Shown: piece by piece, positions 1-9,834 of the stretch | Layout: each line of letters opens with the position of its first letter | Numbering within the stretch: position 1 is the first letter of the stretch | Assembly (NCBI GenBank): GCA_951802425.1 | Contig: OX637794.1 | Span: forward strand, 124,001-188,000 | Direction: 5' to 3' | Length of the DNA: 64,000 bases | Source of the DNA: Clavaria fumosa | Lineage: Eukaryota > Basidiomycota > Agaricomycetes > Agaricales > Clavariaceae | Program-made: the position numbers and the translations under genes | Notes under the pieces: generated by a model | Database searches by the model: none | Seen by the model: the letters and a program-made list of their open reading frames with translations, nothing else | Told to the model about the DNA's origin: nothing

Positions 1-756
1 GAGGAGAGGTGCAGAGGTAGCAGAGTTGGAGTCAGAGCAGCGGAGTAGCGGAGCGGAGGTGCGGAGCGGAGGTGCAGAGGTGCAGAGTGGAGGTGCGGAG
101 GTGGCAGAGTGTGGAGTCAGAGCAGTGGAGTAGCGGAGCGGAGGTGCGGAGGTGCAGAGTGGAAGTGTGGAGGTAGCAGAGTGTGGAGGGGGGGCCAGAA
201 AAGGTCGGAGATGCTGGGAGGCTGTGAGGACCTATTGTAAGTTCAATCACCCCCCCCCTCCTACAAAAATTTTTTATCTTAAGAAAAAATTTTCCAAGTT
301 TTACTAAGGGATTGTGAAGAAGTGGGCTAGAGTAGACAGAAGAGTAGAACAAAAACAGGAAACAAGGAGTGTTGGAGTTGTACAAAAGGTAACAATGTAT
401 GGAACAAGATTTCGGAGTTTTGTGAAGTCAAGAAAAGTGAGGGAATCAAAGTATCAAAAAATATGAAAAAAAAAGAGTTCATGGGGATTGGAGTAACAGG
501 AAACATAAGGACATAGGAAGCATAACAATGTAGCAAAGGAACATAATTTTGGAATTTCGGAGTTTTTGGAGCATCGGAGGAGGGCGGAATCTCGGAGTTT
601 CGAAGATGCAGAGTCCGAGAATGTGAGTGCAGAGTGGTCTGGAGCTGTGTGGAGATGTGGCGTGGAGGTCCGAGACCACATCAGAGGAGTTCAGAGTAGT
701 TCAGAGTAGCAAGGATTGCATGAGCAACCTTGCTGGACAGATGTGTTCACAAGATA
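1..756. repeat. GA-rich repetitive DNA, no gene seen
   Basis: The first 200 bases are built of short variants of cggaggtgcggag and gcagagtgg, so every reading frame here is repeat translation. The remainder is A/G-rich with scattered cggagtt motifs. I see no domain, splice structure or promoter. The gypsy element inserted at 757-761 separates this stretch from similar cggagtt-rich DNA at 8579-9834, so the two were contiguous before insertion. Confidence 0.6.
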
Positions 757-761
757 GCAAT
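757..761. repeat. Target-site duplication GCAAT, left
   Basis: The five bases directly before the LTR terminus TGTTACG are repeated exactly at 8574-8578 after the other LTR. Five bases is the usual duplication for Ty3/gypsy integrases. Confidence 0.95.
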
Positions 762-1508
762 TGTTACGTCTATGTCGCGGAGGTCGGGCGGAGTAAAGTC
801 CGGGCAGGAATGACAAAGTCCGGGCGTGTATGACAAAGTCCGGGCAGGAGTAACGAAGTCCGGGCGCGGTGGGGCGATCCGGAGTTTGGGCGGAGTTGGA
901 CTTGGGTTCGGACGAGACTTGGCGAACGTATTGAAACGACGCCCTCTGCGGATCAGTGTCTCGGATTTCGGGAAGTCGAAGGAGACGGGTTTCGGGCTTT
1001 AGCGGAGTAGAATGCGAGTGGGCGAGGTTGATTATCAGACTGGCTAGACAAGGCGGTAATCTACGAGTACTTATACTAAAGTCCGGGGCGATGCTAGCGA
1101 CGGAGATAACTCCGGTATGACTACGGAATCTGTTCGTAGCTACGGAGAAATGTCCGGGAGTCAGGAGAAGATCTTTACAACGGGACTACGGGACGGAGAC
1201 GGAATCTGATCGGGACAAACGTTAAACTACTAACTATGATTGTACGGATGTTTCCGGGAGTCCATCAATTGTCCGGGCGATGGGTCCGGGGCAGGACCAG
1301 TTCCTGGTTGCTCGAAGCAACAGCAACTAGTGCGGACATCAGTTGGTGGCCCTTCAGGCACACTTCCTGATCCTGCGCTACGTCGCGCAAGTAAAGTCCG
1401 GCGCTCTGGACATAAGTCCGAGAGCCCGGAGTTGAGAACGGGGGTCCGGAGACCGCCGGAGAAGGTTGGAGAAGGCCGGAGAATAGTCCGGTTGGCACGG
1501 GCGTGACA
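762..1508 (-). repeat. LTR of gypsy element (3' LTR in sense direction)
   Basis: 747 bp, matching 7827-8573 except for four transitions, all at CpG sites. It lies downstream of pol in the sense direction. Read on the plus strand it lies upstream of the antisense accessory gene, so it is the likely source of that gene's promoter region. Confidence 0.95.
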
Positions 1509-1521
1509 GTATCTCCCTCTT
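1509..1521 (-). other. Polypurine tract
   Basis: On the minus strand AAGAGGGAGATAC directly precedes the 3' LTR, where plus-strand DNA priming is expected. A near-identical tract follows the decayed LTR ending at 54277, which identifies that remnant as a related element. Confidence 0.75.
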
Positions 1522-1654
1522 AGGGCCGAGCCCTCGAGGCCCTGGATCCGTTATCACCCCTGGACCGGATTGGGGCAACCGGATCAAGGCGATCGCGATC
1601 CGAGGACGGAAATGGGATCGGAGATTTCGTCGGAGTTCGAATTCCGTGGCCGGG

Positions 1655-1661
1655 TATATAA
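1655..1661 (+). promoter_or_regulatory. TATA box of antisense accessory gene
   Basis: TATATAA lies 58 bases before the ATG at 1719, outside the LTR and on the strand opposite gag-pol. The spacing would put the RNA start near 1690 with a short leader. Confidence 0.6.
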
Positions 1662-1718
1662 TCCGGGGCATTAATCCACCACAGGTCCCCTCTCCTTAGA
1701 CCTGACCCACCACCAGGC

Positions 1719-2869
1719 ATGGCTGAAGAAGAAAACAGATATGAAGTACAACTCCAGAAACTCCAGGCGGAGATGGACGCGCTGAAGGCGAAGGCGCAGA
1801 GGGAGAAGGAGGCGGCGGAGCGGAGGAGGCAAGAGGAGGAGGAGGCGGAGATGAAACGGAGGGAAGAGGAGGCGGAGCGGAAACGGGAGGAGGAGGAGGC
1901 GGAGACGAGGAGGAAGGAGGAAGAGGCGGGGAAGAGAGCGAAGGAGCGGAGGAAGGAGTTGGAGGCGGCGCGAGCCACGACGAAAATGGTGGCCAGCGTG
2001 GAGGAGTCGGTGCAGCTCCAGGAAGCGGCGGAGAATGCGCTGCGGGAGCAAAAGGAGGAGGAGGCGCGGAGATCGCGGAGGCCCAGGGGACCTCGGCTGG
2101 AGTAACGCGTGAGCGTTGCTCCCAGAAAAAATTAGTAAGTCCTCCTTTCGTCGCCGGAGATCGCGCTAAACTCCGGTCCAGGAATGCAAATGGACGGGGC
2201 CGGCGAGGACCCGGAGTTGCGACCAGTGTCGGGAGAAGCGGGTTGGGTGCGTGTGGCCGGGGAAGGCCAAGGGCAAGGGAAAGGGAAAGGACAAGGGAAA
2301 GCGAGTCGCGCGTCGGGGGACAAAGTCCGACGCCATGGTGGAGTCGGACTTGGATCGGAGGTCGGAGACGGAGGCGGAGGGCGAGCCGGAGGTGGAGGCG
2401 AGGCCGGCGAAAAAGCTCCGGGCCGAGGATTACGAGCCGGAGCTGGATCTCCAGTCCGCGAATTGGTTCCTCCAGGCCAGCGCGGAGAAGAACAACGAGA
2501 TCCGGATGCACCGGAACTCGATGGTGAAGGGGCTGGAGAAGATGACAAGGAGGCTGGAGGCGGCGATCGGGCAGGTGAGTCTTTTCCGGGGCTTCCGCGG
2601 AGTTCGGAACTGAACTCCGGCAGCTCGTCCCGGATTTCGTCGAGCACCTCAACATGAACAAGATGATCGCGGAGAGGGATCAACTTGCGCAGGATAACCG
2701 GATCCTGCGGAGGGTGCTGGAGCGACGAGATCCGGAGTTGGCCCGGGCGGTGGAGCAGGAGAGTGCGCGCTCCCGTCGATCTTCGTTGGTGGGAGTGCAG
2801 CCGGAGACCGGAGATGCGGAGATGGAGGCGGAGGATGCGGAGGGGGAACCGGACTTGGGTCCGGTGTAA
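1719..2869 (+). pseudogene. Antisense accessory gene: coiled coil plus Zn2Cys6-like cluster, frameshifted copy
   Basis: This gene lies on the strand opposite gag-pol. Exon 1 (1719-2134) encodes a Lys/Glu/Arg-rich helix of about 110 residues, a likely coiled coil. Intron 2135-2181 has donor GTAAGT and acceptor TCCAG. Exon 2 (2182-2574) continues the cysteine module; intron 2575-2623 (GTGAGT..GGCAG, phase 0) leads to exon 3 (2624-2869), which has another charged helix and an acidic tail. Across the first junction the protein reads RERCSQKKLECKW, then ten residues on CDQCREKRVGC. This fits CX2CX6C-X10-CX2CX6C of fungal Zn2Cys6 proteins, except that the first Cys is Arg (CGT for TGT). A two-base frame change between about 2043 and 2104 separates the helix from the cluster (local stop TAA 2103-2105), so this copy looks broken unless an unseen splice exists. 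Role unknown; a DNA-binding regulator is an inference. Confidence 0.7.
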
Positions 2870-2945
2870 ATTATCTTGTATATATATTTTTTTGCAATCG
2901 GATTTCCGTTGATCGGACTTCGTGTGAACTAAGTCCGAGTGGAGG

Positions 2946-5900
2946 CTAAACTCCGAGTGGTCCGGGTCTGTCAGGGTAAGCGGAGTGGAAGTCCGCGACA
3001 AGGTCCGGGGCGTGCTCAAGCTCCGTGGCGAGCAGCCAGGAGGTCTCTTCGTCGGTTCCTTCGTAACCTGTCCACCGGACCAGGTAGAGTAGCTTACAAT
3101 TCTTCCTCCGGTTGTCGTACTTAGAATCCAAAATCTCCGTGATCTCGAATTCCAGTTCTCCGTCGACAACTACGGGTTCCGGAGGGGGCTGGATCCGGTT
3201 CGGAATGGTGTTCGGTGTCGCTAATTCCAGCATTGACACGTGGAAGACCGGATGTACGGAGCGGAGGGTTTCCGGGAGTCGGAGCGTGAAGGAGCTTCGT
3301 CCGGCTTGAGCGATGATCTCGTAAGGTCCGAGCATTTTCTCGCTGAGCTTTTTGGACGGTCGGGTGGTGCGGAAGAATTCCGCCTTAACGAAAACTTTGT
3401 TTCCGACGCGGAAATCCGGGGCCGGAAGACGGTGCCGGTCAGCGGACTTTTGGTACCGTTGCTGCGCGGCAAGGATTTGTTGCCGGAGTTCCTGGTGGAG
3501 AGTTTCCAGGTCAGCGACATATGTCCGGGCACGGGAGGAGGTCATGTCCTGGTTGACGCGGACGGAGATGCTAGGGTGGTAACCCTTGTTAGCAAAGAAC
3601 GGTGAAATTCCGGTCGTCTCGCTCGGAGCATTGTTGTAAGCGAACTCCGTGAGCGGGAGGAGTTCAGACCAATTGTCTTGCTGATAGTTACAGTAAGACC
3701 GGAGATACTGCTCCAGGGTCTGATTTAACCGTTCGGTTTGTCCGTCTGCCTCCGGGTGATGTCCGGACGTGAAATGGAGAGTCATGTCGAGCGCTTTCCC
3801 GAGGGAGCGGAAAAAGTGAGAAACGAATTCCGGTCCGCGATCGGAGGTTACGTGCGAGGGAACTCCGTGCTTGGAGAAAACGTGCTGGACGAAAAGTCCG
3901 GCAAGGTCCGTCGATGTAACTGTGTCGAAAGTCGGGGTGAAAATTCCTTGCTTGGAAAAGCGGTCAACTACGACAAGGATGGAATTAAATCCGTCGGATT
4001 GCGGGAGGTGTTCAATAAAGTCCATGGAGATTGAATTCCATGGTAATTCCGGGACCGGGAGTTGGTGGAGGAGACCGTAAGGTCGGTGCCTTCGGGGCTT
4101 CGACCTGCCACAGTTAGTACAGGAGTTGCAATACTCCGAGACAAAACTGCGAAGTCCGGGCCACGTATACTCCCTTCGGATCAAATCCAGGGTTTTGTTC
4201 TGTCCGAAATGTCCGGAGATCGGGTGATCGTGCCTGTACAGCAGGACACGGAGTCGGAGGTCGTTGGAGTCTGGAACATATATCCGGTCGTCCAGTCGCA
4301 GGAAGCCGGACGCATCTACAGTCCACCGGGGATTATCTCCGGTGCCCGAGAGAACTTTGTCCAGGCGTGTGCTTGCGACCGGATCATCGCGGAGCGAGTT
4401 CCGGATGTCCGTTCGGAGTTTTTCCTCGTCCATGACAAGGACGGATCGGAGTGCGAGTCCTTCGAGGGAGGTTGCTCGGAGGGAGGTGGCCAGCTGTTTG
4501 GAGGTGAAAATCGGTCGGAGGTTCTGCGGATTTACGCTGGCGTAGCCACTATCTCCCTCTTTGGGGTAAACGTCCCATCGTCGGGTAAGAGTGTCGGGTT
4601 TTGTTCCAAGTTTTCTGGGGCGGAATCGGATAACCATGTTGAAACCGGAGAGGAATTCCGACCACCGGGCTTGTCTCCGAGACAAAGTCCGGGTAGTTCC
4701 GAAGTATTCCAGGTTCTTGTGGTCCGTAATAACGTGGACCGGAATAGCGGAACCTTCGAGGTAGTGACGCCACTCACCGAATGCCTCGAATATGGCCAGG
4801 AGTTCCTTGTCGTGGGTGTCGTAGTTCAACTCCGCGTCATGCAGTGTCCGGGAGTGAAAAGCGACCGGATGAATTTCTCCGGGTGGCGATTCCACGGAGA
4901 GTATCGCGGCGACCGCGTAGTCCGAAGCGTCTGTTTCCACAATTATTGGGACGTCCGGGACGAAGTTCGCCAGTATCGGGGCCGAGGTAAAAGCCGTCTT
5001 GAGGGTTTCGAAGGCTTCCCGGCAGTCGGGGTTGAAGTTCCAGATAGTGGACTTCCGTGTGAGTCGGGTTAGAGGGACGACGATGTCGGAGTACCGGAAG
5101 ACGAATCTCCGGTAGAAGTTGGCGAATCCGAGGAAGGATTGGACGTCCTTCACTTTCCGGGGCTCCGGCCATTCTGTAATGGCTTTCACCTTCGCCGGGT
5201 CCATCGCGAGTCCTTCCGGAGAGAGCAGGAAACCTAGGTACTCAACTCTTTCAGTATGGAAAAAGCATTTCCCTGCGTGAGCGAAAAGTCCGTTGGCGCG
5301 TAAGCGCCGGAATACTTCTCGGACATGCTCTACGTGCGTTTCCAGGTTGTCGGAGTATACCAGGATGTCGTCCAGATAGACGATCATGAATTTGTCCAGG
5401 AGGTCGGAAAACACATCGTTTACGAAGTGTTGGAATGCCGCAGGGGCGTTAGTAAGTCCGAAGGGCATAACGCACCATTCGAACGAACCGTACCGGGTCC
5501 GGAAGGCGGTTTTCCATTCGTCGCCTTCCGCGATCCGGACCAGATGGTACGCGTGCCGGAGATCGATTTTGGTGTAAACCTTCGCACTTCCGGCTACGTC
5601 CAGCAGATCGCGGGTCAGGGGAATTGGGTATCGGTCTTTGCGGGTAATCCGGTTCAGGGCTCGGAAGTCCACGCATAGCCGGAGACTTCCATCCTTTTTC
5701 CGGACGAATAAAACAGGAGCTCCATGGGAAGAGCTGGTCGGGCGGATAAATCCGATGCGGAGATGTTCATCGAGGAAATCCCGCAGTGTACGGAGCTCCG
5801 TCTGGGAGAGGGAATATATTGGCCCATGGGGCGGAGTTTTACCTTCTTCCAGATTAATCCGGAGGTCGTATGGCCGATGCGGAGCTAGAGTGTCCGCTTT

Positions 5901-6652
5901 CGTCTTGCTGAACACATCAGCGAAGTCGTGGTATTCCTCCGGGACGGAGGACAGGTCCACCTGTTCGGTCGCGACGGAGCGGACGGTCGTTTCGTTACCA
6001 AAGTGGTGCAGCATGAAAGTCCGAGATCCCTTTGATTCGGAGATCTTGGTAAATTCCACCGCGTTGACAAAACGAATCTCCGTGTGCCGTGGTGGTGATT
6101 TCGGAGGGGGAGTGAGGACCGTAGTTCCCACTTTCGGAGTCGGGGTTCGGGGGTCGGAGGTCGGATTTGATGTTCGGGAATACTCCGGTGTCCGGAATTC
6201 GACACTGCCTCTAACCCAGTCAACCAACGGGTTGTAGCGGGTGAGCCAGTTATATCCGAGGACAGCGGAGCAGGCGGGATCCATTCGGGCTACCAGGAAT
6301 TCTAACTTAAAAAGTTCTCCAGTAGGGAATCGGACGGAGAGGGTGAGCTTGGAGTCGACGATGTCCGTAGAGGAGCCATCGAAGAGTCGGAGTGACATGG
6401 GAGAAATCGGAGTTGTCCGGAGTTTGTTTTCCTTAACGAAGTCGGGACTTATGAAACAGTGCGATGACCCGGAATCAACCAGGGTCCGGAAATACGGGGA
6501 ACGATCTATATTCGGAGCAGACAAAGTTATATACAGGGAGTCGGAGGAAGGGGAAATGGCAGATGCGCCGAGGCAGAACTCGTAACGTGCACTGGCTGGG
6601 GCGGCGCGGTCCTCCGGTAGTGCGGACTTCGAAGGGCCGCTCAGGAGTTTTT
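2946..6652 (-). CDS. pol: Pol polyprotein: protease, RT, RNase H, integrase, chromodomain
   Basis: The frame is open from the frameshift site to 2946. The clear domain part runs from about 6524 (1192 aa; residues counted from there). The aspartic protease has DSG at 17-19. Reverse transcriptase spans about 220-450 with YLDD at 383-386. RNase H has its first Asp near 532. The integrase zinc finger is H767, H772, C802, C805, and the catalytic triad is D835, D895, E931 (D-x35-E). A chromodomain at about 1118-1180 (LYLVRWTGYEGTDEETSW) marks the chromovirus clade and may steer integration to modified chromatin. No frame breaks were seen, so the element may be competent. There is no methionine start; expression should be by -1 shift from gag. 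The stop lies 77 bases from the end of the convergent antisense gene. Confidence 0.95.
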
Positions 6653-7795
6653 TGCCCGAGCAGCCGCAGCCTTAACCTCCGGAACTGTGTCGGAGGTCGT
6701 GACGGTTCGGGCCTTCTTGCCCTGCGTGTTCCGGGACTTCGGGCAGTCCTTCGCAACATGTCCGGTACCTCCGCAAACAAGGCAGAGGTTGTTGTCGAAG
6801 CGGCGTTTCCGTTCCTCCGGAGTTAGCTTCCCGTCTTTGCCGATCTTGTTGTCCTTCGGGGGATCGGTCTTTCGTGCGGATCCGGAGGCGTTCGAAGTTC
6901 CTCCGGAATTGTTGGCGGGTTTGTTTCCTCCGGACGATTGTCCGGAGTTGTTTCCTTGGCGGGGCTTGCTGTCGGATTTAGCGGGCGCGTCACGGGAACG
7001 TTCTCCTTGACGCTCCCAGTATCGCGCGTCGATGTCCTGGCAGAGTTTGCGCAGGACAGGGAGGGAAGTCGGTTTCCCGACTCGGGAGATCTCGTCCTTG
7101 AGGCGGTTCGGGAGTCCGCGGTAATAGTTGTGCCGGAGCGCAGCTTCGTCCCACCGGAGCCGCGCGGCAATCCGGTTAAACTCGACGTTGTACGTCGTGA
7201 TCCGTTGGGAGTCTTTCATGTGGAGGCGGTCGAGTTCGGCCTCCGCATCTCTGACGGGATCGTGCGGTCCGAAGTTATCCCGGAGTTCCTGGACGAATAA
7301 GTTCCAGTCGGAAATCCAGTCGGCGTCCGGGGCTTCGCCTAGGAGAGCGGGTTCGAACCACTCGAGAGCAGTTCCCTGCAGGAAGGAGATGGCAAAGTTA
7401 ATTTTCACCGAGTCCTCGCTGAAAGTCCTCGGGCGGTCTCGGAAATTCAATTCGCATTGGACCAAGAAACTGCGGAGTTTCTTGGTATTGGAACCGTTGA
7501 ACAGTTCCGGTTCCTTGACGCGGGAGGACGACGTGCCTCGTTCCTTGGTGGACGCGGCCAAGGCGCGGATCGCGTTCGCGAGGTTCGGGGCTTCGGTGTC
7601 GGGGTCAGATAAGGGGGAGTCGGGCTGTTCAGCCGGAGGGGAACGGGATCGGGTTTTATGTGGAGCGGGTTGGGCCGGTTCGTCCCCCTCGCCAGGAGGG
7701 GTTGGATTAATGAGTTCTCCAACGTCGGACCCACCAGGGGTCGTCGGTCTGGCACTTGGGCGCAAGCGGCCACTGCGTCGGGGGGGTTCGGACAT
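6641..7795 (-). CDS. gag: Gag protein of Ty3/gypsy element
   Basis: 384 aa, starting at an ATG 32 bases inside the LTR boundary. The N-terminal third is proline- and acid-rich. The middle part carries the retrotransposon gag (capsid) pattern with SFLQGTALEWF and ELRDNFGPHDP, which forms the particle shell. The C-terminal part is basic and glycine/asparagine-rich and ends with a CCHC zinc knuckle, CLVCGGTGHVAKDC, that binds the RNA. The frame is intact. Two codons before the stop lies the slippery heptamer A AAA AAC, which would shift a fraction of ribosomes into pol. Confidence 0.95.
   Translation of the reverse strand: MSEPPRRSGRLRPSARPTTPGGSDVGELINPTPPGEGDEPAQPAPHKTRSRSPPAEQPDSPLSDPDTEAPNLANAIRALAASTKERGTSSSRVKEPELFNGSNTKKLRSFLVQCELNFRDRPRTFSEDSVKINFAISFLQGTALEWFEPALLGEAPDADWISDWNLFVQELRDNFGPHDPVRDAEAELDRLHMKDSQRITTYNVEFNRIAARLRWDEAALRHNYYRGLPNRLKDEISRVGKPTSLPVLRKLCQDIDARYWERQGERSRDAPAKSDSKPRQGNNSGQSSGGNKPANNSGGTSNASGSARKTDPPKDNKIGKDGKLTPEERKRRFDNNLCLVCGGTGHVAKDCPKSRNTQGKKARTVTTSDTVPEVKAAAARAKNS
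6647..6653 (-). promoter_or_regulatory. -1 ribosomal frameshift site A AAA AAC
   Basis: In the gag frame the codons read GCA AAA AAC TCC TGA, so the heptamer sits in the X_XXY_YYZ register that classical -1 sites require. The pol frame is -1 relative to gag and is open from this point into the protease. I did not fold the downstream RNA for a stimulatory structure. Confidence 0.8.
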
Positions 7796-7812
7796 TGTGA
7801 GCGCAGAGTGGT

Positions 7813-7824
7813 CAGTCTGATAAT
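7813..7824 (-). other. Self-primer binding site
   Basis: Two bases inside the 5' LTR the sense strand reads ATTATCAGACTG. Its exact reverse complement is the predicted first 12 bases of the RNA (8107-8096). Priming of minus-strand DNA by the RNA's own 5' end is known for the Tf1/sushi group of chromoviruses. No match to a tRNA 3' end was evident. Confidence 0.75.
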
Positions 7825-7826
7825 AC

Positions 7827-8573
7827 TGTTACGTCTATGTCGCAGAGGTCGGGCGGAGTAAAGTCCGGGCAGGAATGACAAAGTCCGGGCGTGTATGACA
7901 AAGTCCGGGCAGGAGTAACGAAGTCCGGGCGCGGTGGGGCGATCCGGAGTTTGGGCGGAGTTGGACTTGGGTTCGGACGAGACTTGGCGAACGTATTGAA
8001 ACGACGCCCTCTGCGGATCAGTGTCTCGGATTTCGGGAAGTCGAAGGAGACGGGTTTCGGGCTTTAGCGGAGTAGAATGCGAGTGGGCGAGGTTGATTAT
8101 CAGACTGGCTAGACAAGGCGGTAATCTACGAGTACTTATACTAAAGTCCGGGGCGATGCTAGCGACGGAGATAACTCCGGTACGACTACGGAATCTGTTC
8201 GTAGCTACGGAGAAATGTCCGGGAGTCAGGAGAAGATCTTTACAACGGGACTACGGGACGGAGACGGAATCTGATCGGGACAAACGTTAAACTACTAACT
8301 ATGATTGTACGGATGTTTCCGGGAGTCCATCAATTGTCCGGGCGATGGGTCCGGGGCAGGACCAGTTCCTGGTTGCTCGAAGCAACAGCAACTAGTGCGG
8401 ACATCAGTTGGTGGCCCTTCAGGCACACTTCCTGATCCTGCGCTACGTCGCACAAGTAAAGTCCGGCGCTCTGGACATAAGTCCGAGAGCCCGGAGTTGA
8501 GAACGGGGGTCCGGAGACCGCCGGAGAAGGTCGGAGAAGGCCGGAGAATAGTCCGGTTGGCACGGGCGTGACA
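7827..8573 (-). repeat. LTR of gypsy element (5' LTR in sense direction)
   Basis: 747 bp. On the minus strand a TATA-like element (TATAAGTA, 8140-8133) is followed about 30 bases later by CAGTCTGATAAT (8107-8096). That 12-mer is exactly complementary to the site just inside the LTR, so 8107 is the predicted transcript start. U3 would be 8573-8108 and R plus U5 8107-7827. Confidence 0.93.
8133..8140 (-). promoter_or_regulatory. Predicted TATA box of genomic retrotransposon RNA
   Basis: Minus-strand TATAAGTA lies about 30 bases before the predicted RNA start at 8107. The spacing is that expected of a TATA promoter. The same arrangement occurs in two other LTRs in the window, at 17311/17343 and 56472/56504. 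Confidence 0.7.
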
Positions 8574-8578
8574 GCAAT
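8574..8578. repeat. Target-site duplication GCAAT, right
   Basis: Exact copy of 757-761, directly after the CGTGACA terminus of the right-hand LTR. Confidence 0.95.
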
Positions 8579-9834
8579 CCTGAGAACTGGTGATGCAACC
8601 ACAGTGGGCAGCATCCAGAATCAGGTCCAGATTCGGACTCGCTGCAGCAAGGATAGAATCAGAGTCCCGGAGTCAGAGTTCCGGAGTAGGTGTGGAGTAT
8701 GCGCTGGCCAAGCGCCCATCGGAGTCCGTGCCCGGATCGGGCTGGAGTCGGATCGGAGTTTTGGAGTCAGATATCCGCAAGTGCAGGAGTCCTCAAATTG
8801 TTAGGCTTGTACACTGGACAATCAGCGGATTGTATATGGTACAGCCAGGTGTCCAAAGGACCAAGTCACACAAGGGGACAAGATCAGAGTTCAGAGGGCC
8901 ATGTCGAGACAAGACAGTGGGCCACAAAGCAAGACAAAGTGTCCGGAGTTCGGAGTTCTGGATTTTGGAGGTCCGGAGTTTGACAGTCTGGAGTTCAGAG
9001 GTCTGCAGTTTGGAACTTTGGTGCTCGGCATTTGGCATTTCCCATCTCGGAGTTTCGCAATGTGGTAATCCACAAAGGAAACGAGCACAAGGACAGCTCA
9101 AAAAGGAGCAATATCGGAGTTCCGGAGTTTGGAGGTTCGGAGTTTTGGGGGTCTGGAGCTCGGAGTTCAGCATTTCCCGTCTCGGAGTTTCACAACATGG
9201 TAATCCATGCAGGAAACGAGCGCAAGGAAAGCTCAAAATAGAGCAATATCGGAGTTCTGGAGTTCGGAGGTTCGGAGCTTTGGGAGTCTGGGGCTTGGAG
9301 TTTGGCATTTCCCGTCTTGGAGTTTCACAACATGGTAATCCATGAAGGAAATGAGCACAAGGAAAGCACAAACAAGAGCCAGAGACTGGATATCCAGCAT
9401 TCCCCATCTCGGAGTGGCCAGAGACGGAGTCCGGATATCCGGAGTTCGGAGTTTCCCATCTCAGAGCCTTGCAACATGGGATATGAAGGAGGCGAGCCAG
9501 GGAGAACCCAGGAACAGGGGGCCAGAGTTCAGAAGTCCAGCATTCGGTGTTTTCCTGCCTCAATTCTCCCAACATGAAGGAGATGAGCTAAGGAGCACTG
9601 GGAATTGTTGGCTGGGCTTTGGAAAATGTCCTAGTTGTATCGCCGTGGACAGACGGCTTGTGGCAAATCCAGGTCCGGAGCAAATGCACACAAAGTGTGC
9701 TCGAACAGACCGGAGTTTCGGATCGGAGGTTCGGATCGGACCTTTGGCTTTTGCAGCAAGGAGCAAGGCAAGCAGTAGCACAAAGGGCAAGCAAAGGACC
9801 AGTTGTATACACGAGGTTGTTAGTTCGAATATAC
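8579..9834. repeat. cggagtt-rich DNA with a 135-bp tandem repeat
   Basis: From 9036 a unit beginning catttccc recurs at 9171 and 9306 (period 135 bp), with a partial fourth start near 9394. The unit holds cggagtt motifs and a stretch around a conserved ggtaatcca. The rest is irregular ggagttcggag repetition. Open frames here follow the repeat and show no domain. It continues the DNA at 1-756 interrupted by the gypsy insertion. Confidence 0.65.

Larger units (their letters stand above)
762..8573 (-). mobile_element. Complete Ty3/gypsy chromovirus with antisense accessory gene
   Basis: This is a full-length LTR retrotransposon of 7812 bp whose gag and pol read on the minus strand. Both LTRs are 747 bp, start TGTTACG and end CGTGACA in plus orientation, and differ at four positions. 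The 5-bp target duplication GCAAT is perfect at 757-761 and 8574-8578. Order in the sense direction: LTR, self-primer binding site, gag, -1 shift, pol (protease, reverse transcriptase, RNase H, integrase, chromodomain), then a gene on the opposite strand, a polypurine tract and the LTR. Intact gag and pol frames and about 99.5% LTR identity suggest recent insertion. Composition is far richer in CG than most of the window. Confidence 0.96.

Noticed and set aside
2946..6600. Many plus-strand frames of 60-340 codons opposite pol, longest at 4062-5072
   Set aside because: They mirror pol's codons on the opposite strand in CG-rich DNA; no splice sites, no Cys cluster, and none conserved in the other gypsy copies.
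7813..7826. tRNA-initiator-methionine primer site inside the gypsy LTR (TATCAGA)
   Set aside because: The match to a tRNA 3' end is short and lacks the TGG start, while a 12-base exact complement to the predicted RNA 5' end explains the site better.
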